Assembly (NCBI GenBank): GCA_018712905.1
Contig: DVGD01000004.1
Coordinates: forward strand, 1 to 15,344
Reading direction: 5' to 3'
Source: Candidatus Avoscillospira stercoripullorum
GTDB lineage: Bacteria > Bacillota > Clostridia > Oscillospirales > Oscillospiraceae
Length of the DNA: 15,344 bases
Below are positions 6,956-13,932 of the stretch, in pieces. The notes under the pieces are model-generated. The model was given only the letters and a program-made list of their open reading frames with translations, made no database searches and was not told the DNA's origin. Made by a program: the position numbers and the translations under genes. The stretch's first letter is position 1. The number at the start of each line of letters is the position of its first letter.

Positions 6956-9556
6956 ATGATGAGCAAACGGTTCTTTTCTTCGCGCAAAGAATGGCTCTCC
7001 CTGGTGCTGGCGCTGCTGGTGCCCGTTTACCTCGAAGTGGTGCTCCATCTTTGCATTTATCAACAAGTCAATGAGCGGATTATCTTCCCCATTCTCTTCG
7101 GCCTCAGTGCCGGCGCGCTGATTTTTGCGCTGTGCGCTGTCCTGCCGCCCAGAGTGGGGAAGTGGGCGCTTTGCGTCATCCTCGGCGCGGTGACCTTCTA
7201 TTTTGAAATTCAGCTGGTCTACAACTCCATCTTCGGCGAGTTTATGCCCATCTCCCAGTTCGGCATGGGCGCCGGCGCCGTGGTGAATTTCTTCCATCAG
7301 ATGCTTTATGGCATCTGGCAGGCCATGCCCATGGTGCTCTTGCTTCTCGCGCCGGCGGTGGCTACCATCGTCCTGGCGGCCAAGGGCGTGTTCTCCCTGC
7401 CCAAGCTCCGGTGGTACCGTCCCGCGGCAGCCGTGGCGGCCTTCGTACTGCTCCACTTCGGCACCCTGGCGGTGATGGCCGCCGGCGGCGACGGCCCCTA
7501 CACGGTCTATGGCCTGTACACCTCCGCCGGTACCGGCACCGAGGTGAGCGTCCACAACATCGGCCTTCTCTCCACCACCCGCCTGGAGTGCAAGTACATG
7601 CTCTTCCCGCCCGAGGGCAACGAGCAGGCCGAGCTCACCATCTCCCTGGGCACCACCGACTACGACGTGGACACCACGGAGTATAATGTCCTGGACATCG
7701 ACTTCGACGCGCTGGAGGAATCCACCTCCAACGAAGCCCTTAAAGCCCTCGACCGCTACTTTGCCGCCGAGGAGCCCACGGAGAAGAACGAATATACCGG
7801 CATGCTGGAGGGCTACAACCTCATCACCATCTGCGCCGAGTCCTTCTCCAGCAAGCTCATCGACCCCGAGCGCACCCCCACCCTCTACAAGCTGGCCACC
7901 AATGGCATTCTCTTTGAGAACTACTATGGCTCCTGGGGCTCCAACACCACCAACGGTGAGTACACCTTCTGCATGGGCAACTACCCCGACATGTCCCGCA
8001 GCAAGGCCGCGGCCAGTTTCTTTGCCTCCCAGGAGAATTACCTGCCCTTCTGCCTGGGCAACGCCTTCACCCGCGAGGGCTACCAGACCTGGGCTTACCA
8101 CGACTACTCCGGCGAATACTATTCCCGCCGGGACACCCACCCCAACATGGGCTACAACTTCCAGTCCGCAGGCGACGGGCTGGACATCGAGATCAACTGG
8201 CCTTCCTCGGACCTCGAGATGATGGAGGCCTCGGTGGACGACTACTTAAGCAGCGACCAGCCCTTCCACGCATACTATATGACCTTCTCGGGACACTATC
8301 AGTACGACTGGAACAACCCCATGAGCCTCAAGAACAAGGCCATGGCCGAAAATCTCCCCTATTCTGAGGCGGTGCAGGCCTACGTCGCCTGCAACAACGA
8401 GCTGGAGAAGGCGCTCACCTACCTGATGGAGCGGCTGGAGGAGGCCGGCGTGGCCGACAAGACCGTCATCGTCCTCACCAACGACCACTACCCCTACGGC
8501 CTCACCATCGACCAGTTCAGCGAGCTGGCCGGGTACGAGGTGGACGAGACCTTTGAGAAGTTCCGCAACTCCTTTATCTGCTACATCCCGAACATTGAGC
8601 CCATCGAGGTGGATACCTACTGCTCCACCGTGGACATCCTGCCCACCCTGTTGAACCTCTTCGGCCTCAACTACGATTCCCGCCTCCTGGCCGGACGGGA
8701 TATCCTCTCGCCCCAGGCCTATGACATGGCCGTTCTCTCCGACCAGAGCTTCGTCACCGAGAACTACGGCTTCAACGCCGCCACCGGCGACGTGGAAATC
8801 TTCACCGAGGGCTACGAGCTGGACGAGGAGGATCTCCTCTGGCGCCAGACCGTGATCCAGAACCAGTTCCAGTCCTCTCTGGACATCCTCAACCAGGACT
8901 ACTATGCCCACGTTTTCCCCGACGGCAACGAGTTTGACGACGAGGAGGAGCACAACGAGGAGGCCTCCATGGAGGTGCCCTTTACCGACATCCCCGAGGG
9001 CAAGAGCCTCGATCCCATCACCTTCCTCTGGGGCAATGGCTACATGGATCCCATCTCCGCGACCAAGTTCGGCTATGACGTGAAGACCACCTACGTCGAG
9101 CTTCTGGACACCCTCTACCGCATGGCCGGTTCGCCCAACATGGACAACACCTGGGTGGACATGGGCTCCACCCGCCCCATCACCGGCAAGTATCTAAACT
9201 GCGTCAAGTGGGCGTCCAGCATCGGCATCCTCTGCCGCGATATTGAGACGCTCTCGTCCTACACGCCCCTCACCCGAGTGGACGCCTGCGTGACCTTGCT
9301 GCGCTACGCCAAGCTCCAGGGCTATTCCGACGCCGTGGACGATGAAGCCCTTCTCGCCCAGATGGCCGCCCAGCACCCGGAGTTCACTGCGGAGCAGTGC
9401 CGCGCCCTCCACTGGTGCTATAACCACCTGATCATTCAAGGAAGCGGCGGCAAGATCCTCTCCATCATGGATAGTAACCCCGAGCTCAGCCGCTATTCCC
9501 TGGCCAAAATGGTCTATCACCTCTGGCTGTACGTCTTTGACGGCAGCCAGGGCTAA
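6956..9556 (+). CDS. LTA-synthase-like sulfatase-family membrane enzyme with SLH-like C-terminus
   Basis: A membrane protein of 866 residues. Five predicted helices lie at about 13-34, 42-63, 68-89, 121-142 and 153-176, the layout of lipoteichoic acid synthases. The extracellular sulfatase-type domain starts near 285. E295 (ICAESFSSK) and the D510-H511 pair (TNDHYPYG) match metal ligands, and T331 (SNTTNGEY) matches the nucleophile Thr of LtaS; H382 and H447 sit in conserved-looking motifs. The family transfers phosphoglycerol or related groups from lipids to polymers outside the membrane, so a role in teichoic-acid-like polymer assembly is inferred. The common family members end near 620-650 residues. 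Here an acidic linker (~655-677) leads to ~185 extra residues with three degenerate SLH-like units (~683-725, ~740-790, ~810-866; TPLTRVDACVTLLRY). GAAGAGG at 6944-6950 is 5 bases from this ATG and 8 from the next at 6959, so either may be used. cutC follows 11 bp downstream. The exact substrate is unknown. Confidence 0.87.
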   Translation: MMSKRFFSSRKEWLSLVLALLVPVYLEVVLHLCIYQQVNERIIFPILFGLSAGALIFALCAVLPPRVGKWALCVILGAVTFYFEIQLVYNSIFGEFMPISQFGMGAGAVVNFFHQMLYGIWQAMPMVLLLLAPAVATIVLAAKGVFSLPKLRWYRPAAAVAAFVLLHFGTLAVMAAGGDGPYTVYGLYTSAGTGTEVSVHNIGLLSTTRLECKYMLFPPEGNEQAELTISLGTTDYDVDTTEYNVLDIDFDALEESTSNEALKALDRYFAAEEPTEKNEYTGMLEGYNLITICAESFSSKLIDPERTPTLYKLATNGILFENYYGSWGSNTTNGEYTFCMGNYPDMSRSKAAASFFASQENYLPFCLGNAFTREGYQTWAYHDYSGEYYSRRDTHPNMGYNFQSAGDGLDIEINWPSSDLEMMEASVDDYLSSDQPFHAYYMTFSGHYQYDWNNPMSLKNKAMAENLPYSEAVQAYVACNNELEKALTYLMERLEEAGVADKTVIVLTNDHYPYGLTIDQFSELAGYEVDETFEKFRNSFICYIPNIEPIEVDTYCSTVDILPTLLNLFGLNYDSRLLAGRDILSPQAYDMAVLSDQSFVTENYGFNAATGDVEIFTEGYELDEEDLLWRQTVIQNQFQSSLDILNQDYYAHVFPDGNEFDDEEEHNEEASMEVPFTDIPEGKSLDPITFLWGNGYMDPISATKFGYDVKTTYVELLDTLYRMAGSPNMDNTWVDMGSTRPITGKYLNCVKWASSIGILCRDIETLSSYTPLTRVDACVTLLRYAKLQGYSDAVDDEALLAQMAAQHPEFTAEQCRALHWCYNHLIIQGSGGKILSIMDSNPELSRYSLAKMVYHLWLYVFDGSQG

Positions 9557-9567
9557 AGGAGCCGGAT

Positions 9568-10317
9568 ATGGAACGCTTGCTGGAAGTCTGCGTGGACTCC
9601 CTGGAGTCCGCCCTGGCCGCCCAGGAGGGCGGCGCCGACCGGCTGGAGCTGTGCGGCCACCTGTCCATCGGCGGCGTGACGCCGTCCCTCGCCCTCATCG
9701 AAGCGGTGATGGCGCAGGTGACCATCCCGGTGAATGTGCTCATTCGGCCGCGCTTTGGCGACTTCTGCTTCACCGGCGCTGAGAAACAGCAGCTCCTCAG
9801 GGAGGTGGCGCTGTGCCGGGACGTGGGCGTCCACGGCATTGTCCTCGGGGCGCTCAACCCCGACGGGCGGCTGGACGAGGAGCACCTGGCCGCCTCCATG
9901 GAGGTGGGCGGCGGCAAGCTCTCCCACACCCTCCACCGCGCCTTTGATCTCTGCCGCGACCCCATGGAAGGGCTGGAGACTGCCGTGGCGCTGGGGTTTG
10001 ACACCATTTTGACCTCCGGCCAGCAGGCCAGGGCCGTGGACGGCATCGGCCTGCTGCGGGATCTCAACCAGCGGGCAGGGGAGCGCATCGCCATTCTGGC
10101 CGGCAGCGGTGTAACGCCGGAGAATATGCCCCTCCTCCACCGGGAGACTGGGATCCGGCAGTTTCACTTCTCGGCCAAGGTTACCCGCCCCAGCCCCATG
10201 GTCTTCCGCCGTCCCGGTGTGCCCATGGGACTGCCCCTGGCCGACGAATACGAGAGAACCTGCGCTGACGCCGAAACCGTCGCCCGGGCGAAGGCCGTCC
10301 TCCTGGGACTATTTTGA
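9568..10317 (+). CDS. cutC: CutC-family protein
   Basis: A cytoplasmic TIM-barrel protein of 249 residues, full length for CutC. Matching segments include LLEVCVDSLESALAAQEGGA, DRLELCG, GGVTPSLALI, IPVNVLIRPRFGDFCF, HTLHRAFDLCRDP, ILTSGQ and ILAGSGV. These closely parallel E. coli CutC (EICCYSMECALTAQ, RPRGGDFCY, THRAFDMC-like segments). CutC was named for copper homeostasis, but its biochemical activity is not settled, so the family name is safer than a function. The AAAGGAG at 9555-9561 overlaps the previous stop and gives a good start at 9568. With only 11 bp between genes, it is probably cotranscribed with the LTA-synthase-like gene. No functional link between the two is evident. No intrinsic terminator follows, only an AT-rich inverted repeat over the stop codon. 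Confidence 0.93.
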   Translation: MERLLEVCVDSLESALAAQEGGADRLELCGHLSIGGVTPSLALIEAVMAQVTIPVNVLIRPRFGDFCFTGAEKQQLLREVALCRDVGVHGIVLGALNPDGRLDEEHLAASMEVGGGKLSHTLHRAFDLCRDPMEGLETAVALGFDTILTSGQQARAVDGIGLLRDLNQRAGERIAILAGSGVTPENMPLLHRETGIRQFHFSAKVTRPSPMVFRRPGVPMGLPLADEYERTCADAETVARAKAVLLGLF

Positions 10318-10333
10318 AATTTGCACAAATTTC
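10316..10333. repeat. Near-perfect AT-rich inverted repeat at the cutC stop
   Basis: GAAATTTG-CA-CAAATTTC, two 8-bp arms around 2 bp, overlapping the last two bases of the cutC TGA. It has no T tract, so it is not a standard terminator. It lies 54 bp upstream of the -35 of the next promoter and could be an operator. Nothing in the sequence proves this. Confidence 0.45.
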
Positions 10334-10386
10334 AGGAAAGACCTTTGTAGGAAGGCACAAATCATTGGGATAATCCAGAAAAAATG

Positions 10387-10415
10387 TTGACAAATTGTGA
10401 ATAACTTGCTATTCT
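10387..10415 (+). promoter_or_regulatory. Promoter of the PTS operon
   Basis: Consensus TTGACA (10387-10392), 17-bp spacer, TATTCT (10410-10415), with TGC before it as an extended -10. Start of transcription is expected near 10422, giving a leader of about 140 nt ahead of the antiterminator gene. Confidence 0.85.
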
Positions 10416-10438
10416 AGATCCATCGAGAATACCTCTTT

Positions 10439-10466
10439 GGATTGTTACTGTACGGCAGGCAAGACC
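10439..10466 (+). promoter_or_regulatory. Ribonucleic antiterminator (RAT) site, LicT class
   Basis: GGATTGTTACTG, four bases, then GCAGGCAAGACC. This is almost the same as the RAT bound by B. subtilis LicT, including the two-part stem and the conserved internal loops. Its 3' end (AAGACC) is also the 5' arm of the terminator at 10461-10522, so the two folds exclude each other. The downstream gene encodes the matching RNA-binding protein, so autoregulation is very likely. Confidence 0.93.
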
Positions 10467-10522
10467 ATATTCCAGGCACCATCCCTTTTAGAAGAGGGCG
10501 GTTCTTTGGGTATGGTCTTTTT
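10461..10522 (+). terminator. Leader terminator controlled by the RAT
   Basis: AAGACCATA (10461-10469) pairs with TATGGTCTT (10511-10519), followed by a T run at 10518-10522. An inner hairpin, CCCTTTT with AAGAGGG, fills much of the loop. Without antiterminator bound to the RAT, transcription should stop here, 41 bp before the antiterminator start codon. Confidence 0.9.
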
Positions 10523-10563
10523 GCTTTCCTGCTCGTTTTACCCGTGCAAGGAGGGACAGTACG

Positions 10564-11397
10564 ATGCGGGTAGTCAAGTGCATCAATAACAACGTGGTCA
10601 TTTGCGCCGATCGAAGCGGCCGGGAACTGGTGGCCATGGGGTGCGGCCTTGGCTTTTCACTCCGCGCCGGCGACCTGGTGAACGAAAGACGCATCGAAAA
10701 GCTCTTCCGCATGGAAAATCCTGAGGAGACGAAAAAGCTCACCGATCTATTTGCCAAGCTGCCGCCCAAGGAGATTGAGCTCTGCAGCCGTATCGTGGAT
10801 AAGGCCACCGAGGACTTGGGGCAAAAGCTCAGCCCCAGCGTGTACCTCACCCTCACCGACCACGTCTGCTTTGCCATTGAGCGAAGCCGCCAGGGAACCG
10901 TGTTTCAAAATACCCTGCTGCCCGAGGTGCGCACCTTCTACCCCCGGGAGTTCGCATTGGGGAAGTACGCCCTGGAGCTCATCGAGCGGGAGTTGGGCAT
11001 CCATTTTCCCGATGACGAGGCCGCCAACATCGCGTTGCACCTGGTCAATGCCGAGTTTGAAAATTCCCTCAGCGACACCCTCCGCATCACCCAAACCATC
11101 CACGATATTCTCGCCATGCTCTCCGCCAACCGCACCATCGCCTTTGACACCCAGAGCGAATTTTACAGCGAGTTTTCCGTGCAGCTCAAGTTCCTGGTGT
11201 TTCGCGCCTTCTCCAAGTCCTTTTATAATCGGGAGGAGGGGCTGTTCGTCCAGGCGGTGGAGCGGGTCTATCCCCGGGAATTTGCCTGCGCCAGGGAGAT
11301 CTCCCGGGTCTTGCAGCAGCGCTGCGGCGCCGCGCTGCCCCAGGCGGAGATGGCATTTTTGGCCGCCAGCCTCCACCGCACCTGCCGGGCAATCTGA
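10564..11397 (+). CDS. licT: LicT/BglG-family transcription antiterminator with altered PRD2
   Basis: A 277-residue RNA-binding regulator, the same length as B. subtilis LicT, which aligns to it almost without gaps. Residues 1-~55 form the CAT RNA-binding domain (INNNVV, ELVAMGCGLGF), with Cys27 where LicT has Arg27. PRD1 (~65-170) keeps both phosphorylatable histidines, H100 (LTDHVCFAIER) and H159 (IALHLVNAE). PRD2 (~172-277) has lost both: Q207 (SVQLKF, LicT THLKF) and S269 (AASLHR, LicT TIHIER); a His sits two residues later at 271. In LicT, PRD1 phosphorylation by the sugar permease switches it off, while PRD2 phosphorylation by HPr switches it on. This protein therefore seems to keep only the sugar-sensing arm. 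AAGGAGGG at 10549-10556 fixes the start. The preceding RAT and terminator show that it controls its own operon. The substrate signal is probably the EIICB encoded last. Confidence 0.93.
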   Translation: MRVVKCINNNVVICADRSGRELVAMGCGLGFSLRAGDLVNERRIEKLFRMENPEETKKLTDLFAKLPPKEIELCSRIVDKATEDLGQKLSPSVYLTLTDHVCFAIERSRQGTVFQNTLLPEVRTFYPREFALGKYALELIERELGIHFPDDEAANIALHLVNAEFENSLSDTLRITQTIHDILAMLSANRTIAFDTQSEFYSEFSVQLKFLVFRAFSKSFYNREEGLFVQAVERVYPREFACAREISRVLQQRCGAALPQAEMAFLAASLHRTCRAI

Positions 11398-11450
11398 CTG
11401 TGTTGAAACTTTTTTTACATATGTGCACCGAGAAGAAAGGATGAATGACC

Positions 11451-11942
11451 ATGGGTATATTTGACAAGCTGTTTTCTGGAAAGCCCAAGGAGATGGAGCT
11501 GGGCGCTCCTGTGGCCGGTGAGGCCGTGCCGATTCAGGAGGTAAAGGATCCCACCTTCGGTGATGAAATCCTCGGCAAGGGCATGGCCATCAAGCCCACC
11601 GGCAACCAGATCGTCGCCCCCTGCGACGCCACGGTGGATCTCATGTTCGAGACCGGCCACGCCGTGAGCCTCAAGGGCGACAACGGCGCTGAAATCCTCA
11701 TCCACGTGGGTCTGGAGACTGTGAGCCTTGGCGGCAAGCACTTCAAGACCATCGCCAAGACTGGCGACCATGTGACCAAGGGACAGCTCCTCATCGAGTT
11801 TGACCGCGAGGCCATCGCCGCCGAAGGCCTGGACACCATTACCCCCATGGTGATCTGCAATACCCCCGACTACCATGCCGTCACCGCCTACACCGGCAAG
11901 ACTGTGGCGCCTGGCGACACGGTGCTGGGTCTGGTGAAGTAA
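11451..11942 (+). CDS. crr: PTS glucose-family EIIA protein
   Basis: A soluble IIA protein of 163 residues that takes phosphate from HPr and gives it to the IIB domain. The start MGIFDKLFSGK is the typical family start. Active-site H85 lies in ILIHVGLETVSLGG and its partner H70 in ETGHAVSL; their 15-residue spacing equals H75 and H90 of E. coli EIIA-Glc. The C-terminal VAPGDTVLGLVK is also typical. An in-frame ATG at 11445 would add two residues, but it is only 4 bases from the AGAAAGG at 11434-11440, so 11451 is preferred. The gene lies 53 bp after the antiterminator and 16 bp before ptsI. A separate IIA fits the downstream permease, whose visible part runs IIC then IIB. Confidence 0.93.
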   Translation: MGIFDKLFSGKPKEMELGAPVAGEAVPIQEVKDPTFGDEILGKGMAIKPTGNQIVAPCDATVDLMFETGHAVSLKGDNGAEILIHVGLETVSLGGKHFKTIAKTGDHVTKGQLLIEFDREAIAAEGLDTITPMVICNTPDYHAVTAYTGKTVAPGDTVLGLVK

Positions 11943-11958
11943 GGAAGGGGTGCGAGAA

Positions 11959-13572
11959 ATGCGGGAAGGAACCGGCCGGCCGGTATTCTCCGGCGTTGCC
12001 ATCGGCAAAGCCTACGTCTATTTCCCCCGCCAGAGCGAGCTGCCCGCCTCCTGCGGCGACAGCGAGATCGAACTGAAAAACTTCAACGCCGCCCGGGAGA
12101 CCGCCCGGGAACAGCTCCAGGCGCTCTTTGAGAAGACCCGCCGGGAGATCGGCGAGGAACAGGCCATGATTCTGGACGTGCAGATCATGATGCTCGACGA
12201 TTTGGACTTTGTCGAGAGCGTCCAGGAGATGATTGCCGGCGGCGCCAGCGCCGCCCAGGCCGCCCATGAGACCGGCGACGCCTTCTCGGCTGCCTTCGCC
12301 GCCATGGATGACGAGTATATGAAAGCCCGCGCCGTGGATGTCAAGGACATGGCGCGGCGGCTGGTGGACATTCTCTGCGGCGGACGCTCGGGGTTCCAGA
12401 TGGAGGAGCCGGGCATCCTCATCGCCGAGGATCTCACCCCCAGCGAGACGGTGCAGCTGCCCAAGGACAAGATCCTGGCCTTTGTGACCCGCCAGGGCTC
12501 CTCCAACAGCCACACCGCCATCCTCGCCCGGATTATGAACATTCCCTCTCTGGTGCAGGCGCAGATTGCCCTCTCCCCGGAGATTGACGGCAAAATGATG
12601 ATTGTGGACGGCTTTGAGGGCAGATACTATATCGAGCCCGACGAGGAGACCCAGGCCGCCATGACGGAAAAGCGCAAAAGAGCCCTGGAGCACAAGCAGG
12701 CATTGGAGCAGTACCGCGGCAAGGAGAGCGTGAGCAAATCCGGCAAGAAGATTCTGCTCTGTGCCAACATCGGCTCTGCCGACGACGTGCGCTACGTCCT
12801 GGAGGGCGACGCCGAGGGCGTGGGCCTGATGCGCAGCGAATTCTTGTACCTGGGGCGGGAGGACTTCCCCACCGAGGAGGAGCTCTTCGAGGCATACCGC
12901 TCCGTGGTGGAGCAGCTCAAGGGACGCCCCCTGGTGATCCGTACGCTGGACATCGGCGCCGACAAGCAGTGCGACTACTTCGGCCTGGAGCACGAGGAAA
13001 ACCCCGCCCTGGGCTACCGGGGTATCCGCATCTGCCTCACCCGGGAGGACATCTTCCGGCCGCAGATGCGCGCCATCTACCGCGCCGCGGCCTTTGGCCC
13101 CGTGAGCGCCATGTTCCCCATGATTATCTCCGTGGACGAGGTGCGCAGAATCAAGGAATTCTGCAAATCCATCCGTGAAGGGCTGGTGGCCGAGGGCATT
13201 CCCTGCGGCAAGGTGGACTTGGGCATCATGATCGAAACGCCTGCCGCCGCCGTCATCAGCCGGGAGCTTGCCAAGGAAGTGGCCTTCTTCAGCGTGGGCA
13301 CCAACGACCTCACTCAGTACACCCTGGCCATCGACCGGCAGAACGCCAAGCTGGACGCCTTCTATGATCCCCACCATCCTGCGGTGATGTCTCTCCTCAA
13401 GACCATTGTGGAAAGCGCCCATGCAGAGGGCATCTGGGCGGGCATCTGCGGGGAGCTGGGCGCCGATCTCACCCTGACGGAAACCTTCCTGGAGATGGGC
13501 TTCGACGAGCTCTCCGTCTCGCCGGGCAGAATTCTCGAGCTAAGGAAAAAAGTTTGTGAAAGCGAGGTCTAA
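11959..13572 (+). CDS. ptsI: PTS enzyme I (phosphoenolpyruvate-protein phosphotransferase)
   Basis: Enzyme I takes phosphate from PEP and passes it to HPr. With the ATG at 11959 it has 537 residues. The N-terminal part holds the HPr-binding helical region and the phosphohistidine domain, with catalytic H185 in SNSHTAILAR. The C-terminal PEP-binding barrel has MRSEFLYL, RTLDIGADK, IMIETPAA, GTNDLTQYTLA and catalytic C497 in GICGELGAD. The protein ends soon after LSVSPGRILELRKKV, so it lacks the ~30-35 C-terminal residues found in E. coli and B. subtilis EI (570-575 residues). All catalytic motifs remain. A GTG at 11950 in the same frame would sit inside the ribosome binding site (GGAAGGGG, 11943-11950), so the ATG 8 bases after it is preferred. 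The gene lies between crr and ptsH with gaps of 16 and 3 bp, showing tight cotranscription. Confidence 0.95.
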   Translation: MREGTGRPVFSGVAIGKAYVYFPRQSELPASCGDSEIELKNFNAARETAREQLQALFEKTRREIGEEQAMILDVQIMMLDDLDFVESVQEMIAGGASAAQAAHETGDAFSAAFAAMDDEYMKARAVDVKDMARRLVDILCGGRSGFQMEEPGILIAEDLTPSETVQLPKDKILAFVTRQGSSNSHTAILARIMNIPSLVQAQIALSPEIDGKMMIVDGFEGRYYIEPDEETQAAMTEKRKRALEHKQALEQYRGKESVSKSGKKILLCANIGSADDVRYVLEGDAEGVGLMRSEFLYLGREDFPTEEELFEAYRSVVEQLKGRPLVIRTLDIGADKQCDYFGLEHEENPALGYRGIRICLTREDIFRPQMRAIYRAAAFGPVSAMFPMIISVDEVRRIKEFCKSIREGLVAEGIPCGKVDLGIMIETPAAAVISRELAKEVAFFSVGTNDLTQYTLAIDRQNAKLDAFYDPHHPAVMSLLKTIVESAHAEGIWAGICGELGADLTLTETFLEMGFDELSVSPGRILELRKKVCESEV

Positions 13573-13575
13573 TCC

Positions 13576-13833
13576 ATGAAAGAAATCAAATATATCATTA
13601 CTGACCCCCTGGGCATCCATGCCCGTCCCGCCGGCATGCTGGTGAAGGAAGCCGGCAAGTGCCTGTGCAATGTCACCCTCTCTGTGGGCGGCCCCGCCGT
13701 GGACGCCAAGCGGATCATGGGCGTGATGAAGCTGGCTGCCAAGCAGGGCATGGAAATCACCATGACCTTCGACGGTCCCGACGAGGAGACCGCGGCGGCC
13801 AACCTGGAGGCCTTCCTCAAGGCCAATCTGTAA
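13576..13833 (+). CDS. ptsH: HPr phosphocarrier protein with Arg at position 46
   Basis: An 85-residue HPr, full length, that carries phosphate from enzyme I to EIIA. H15 in GIHARPAG is the phosphorylated residue, followed by the conserved Arg17 and Pro18. The second conserved region reads VDAKRIMGVMKLAA. In most Firmicutes this is VNLKSIMGVMSLG-like, where Ser46 is phosphorylated by HPr kinase for catabolite repression. Here position 46 is Arg, so that regulation is not possible through this protein. Ribosome-binding AGCGAGG overlaps the end of ptsI and the gap is 3 bp. The genome may hold another HPr with Ser46. I recall Arg46 variants in other clostridia, unverified. Confidence 0.95.
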   Translation: MKEIKYIITDPLGIHARPAGMLVKEAGKCLCNVTLSVGGPAVDAKRIMGVMKLAAKQGMEITMTFDGPDEETAAANLEAFLKANL

Positions 13834-13851
13834 CCCCTTTTGCGGCAACGT

Positions 13852-13876
13852 GGGGCGGCTGTGGGCCGGCCGCCCC
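13852..13876 (+). other. GC-rich hairpin between ptsH and nagE
   Basis: GGGGCGGC (13852-13859) pairs perfectly with GCCGCCCC (13869-13876) around a 9-base loop. No T tract follows, so it is not a standard terminator. It may mark an mRNA processing or stability point that sets HPr and permease levels apart. There is no RAT-like sequence in this 99-bp gap. Confidence 0.5.
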
Positions 13877-13932
13877 CTGCTGAATAGAGAAAACCTGTAT
13901 CGATCATTTTTAGAAAGAGGAGGAATAATCTT

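Noticed and set aside
10318..10386. Intrinsic terminator for cutC
   Set aside because: Only an AT-rich inverted repeat without a T tract is present, so no terminator can be supported.
11950..11958. GTG start for ptsI, three codons upstream
   Set aside because: The GTG overlaps the GGAAGGGG ribosome binding site; the ATG at 11959 has proper spacing and fits the family start.
11881..13422. A 513-residue minus-strand open frame opposite ptsI
   Set aside because: The + strand is clearly enzyme I with all catalytic motifs; the antisense translation is His/Gly/Ala/Leu-rich with no domain.
13852..13876. Terminator or second RAT switch before nagE
   Set aside because: No T tract follows the hairpin and no GGATTGTTACTG-like sequence lies in the gap.
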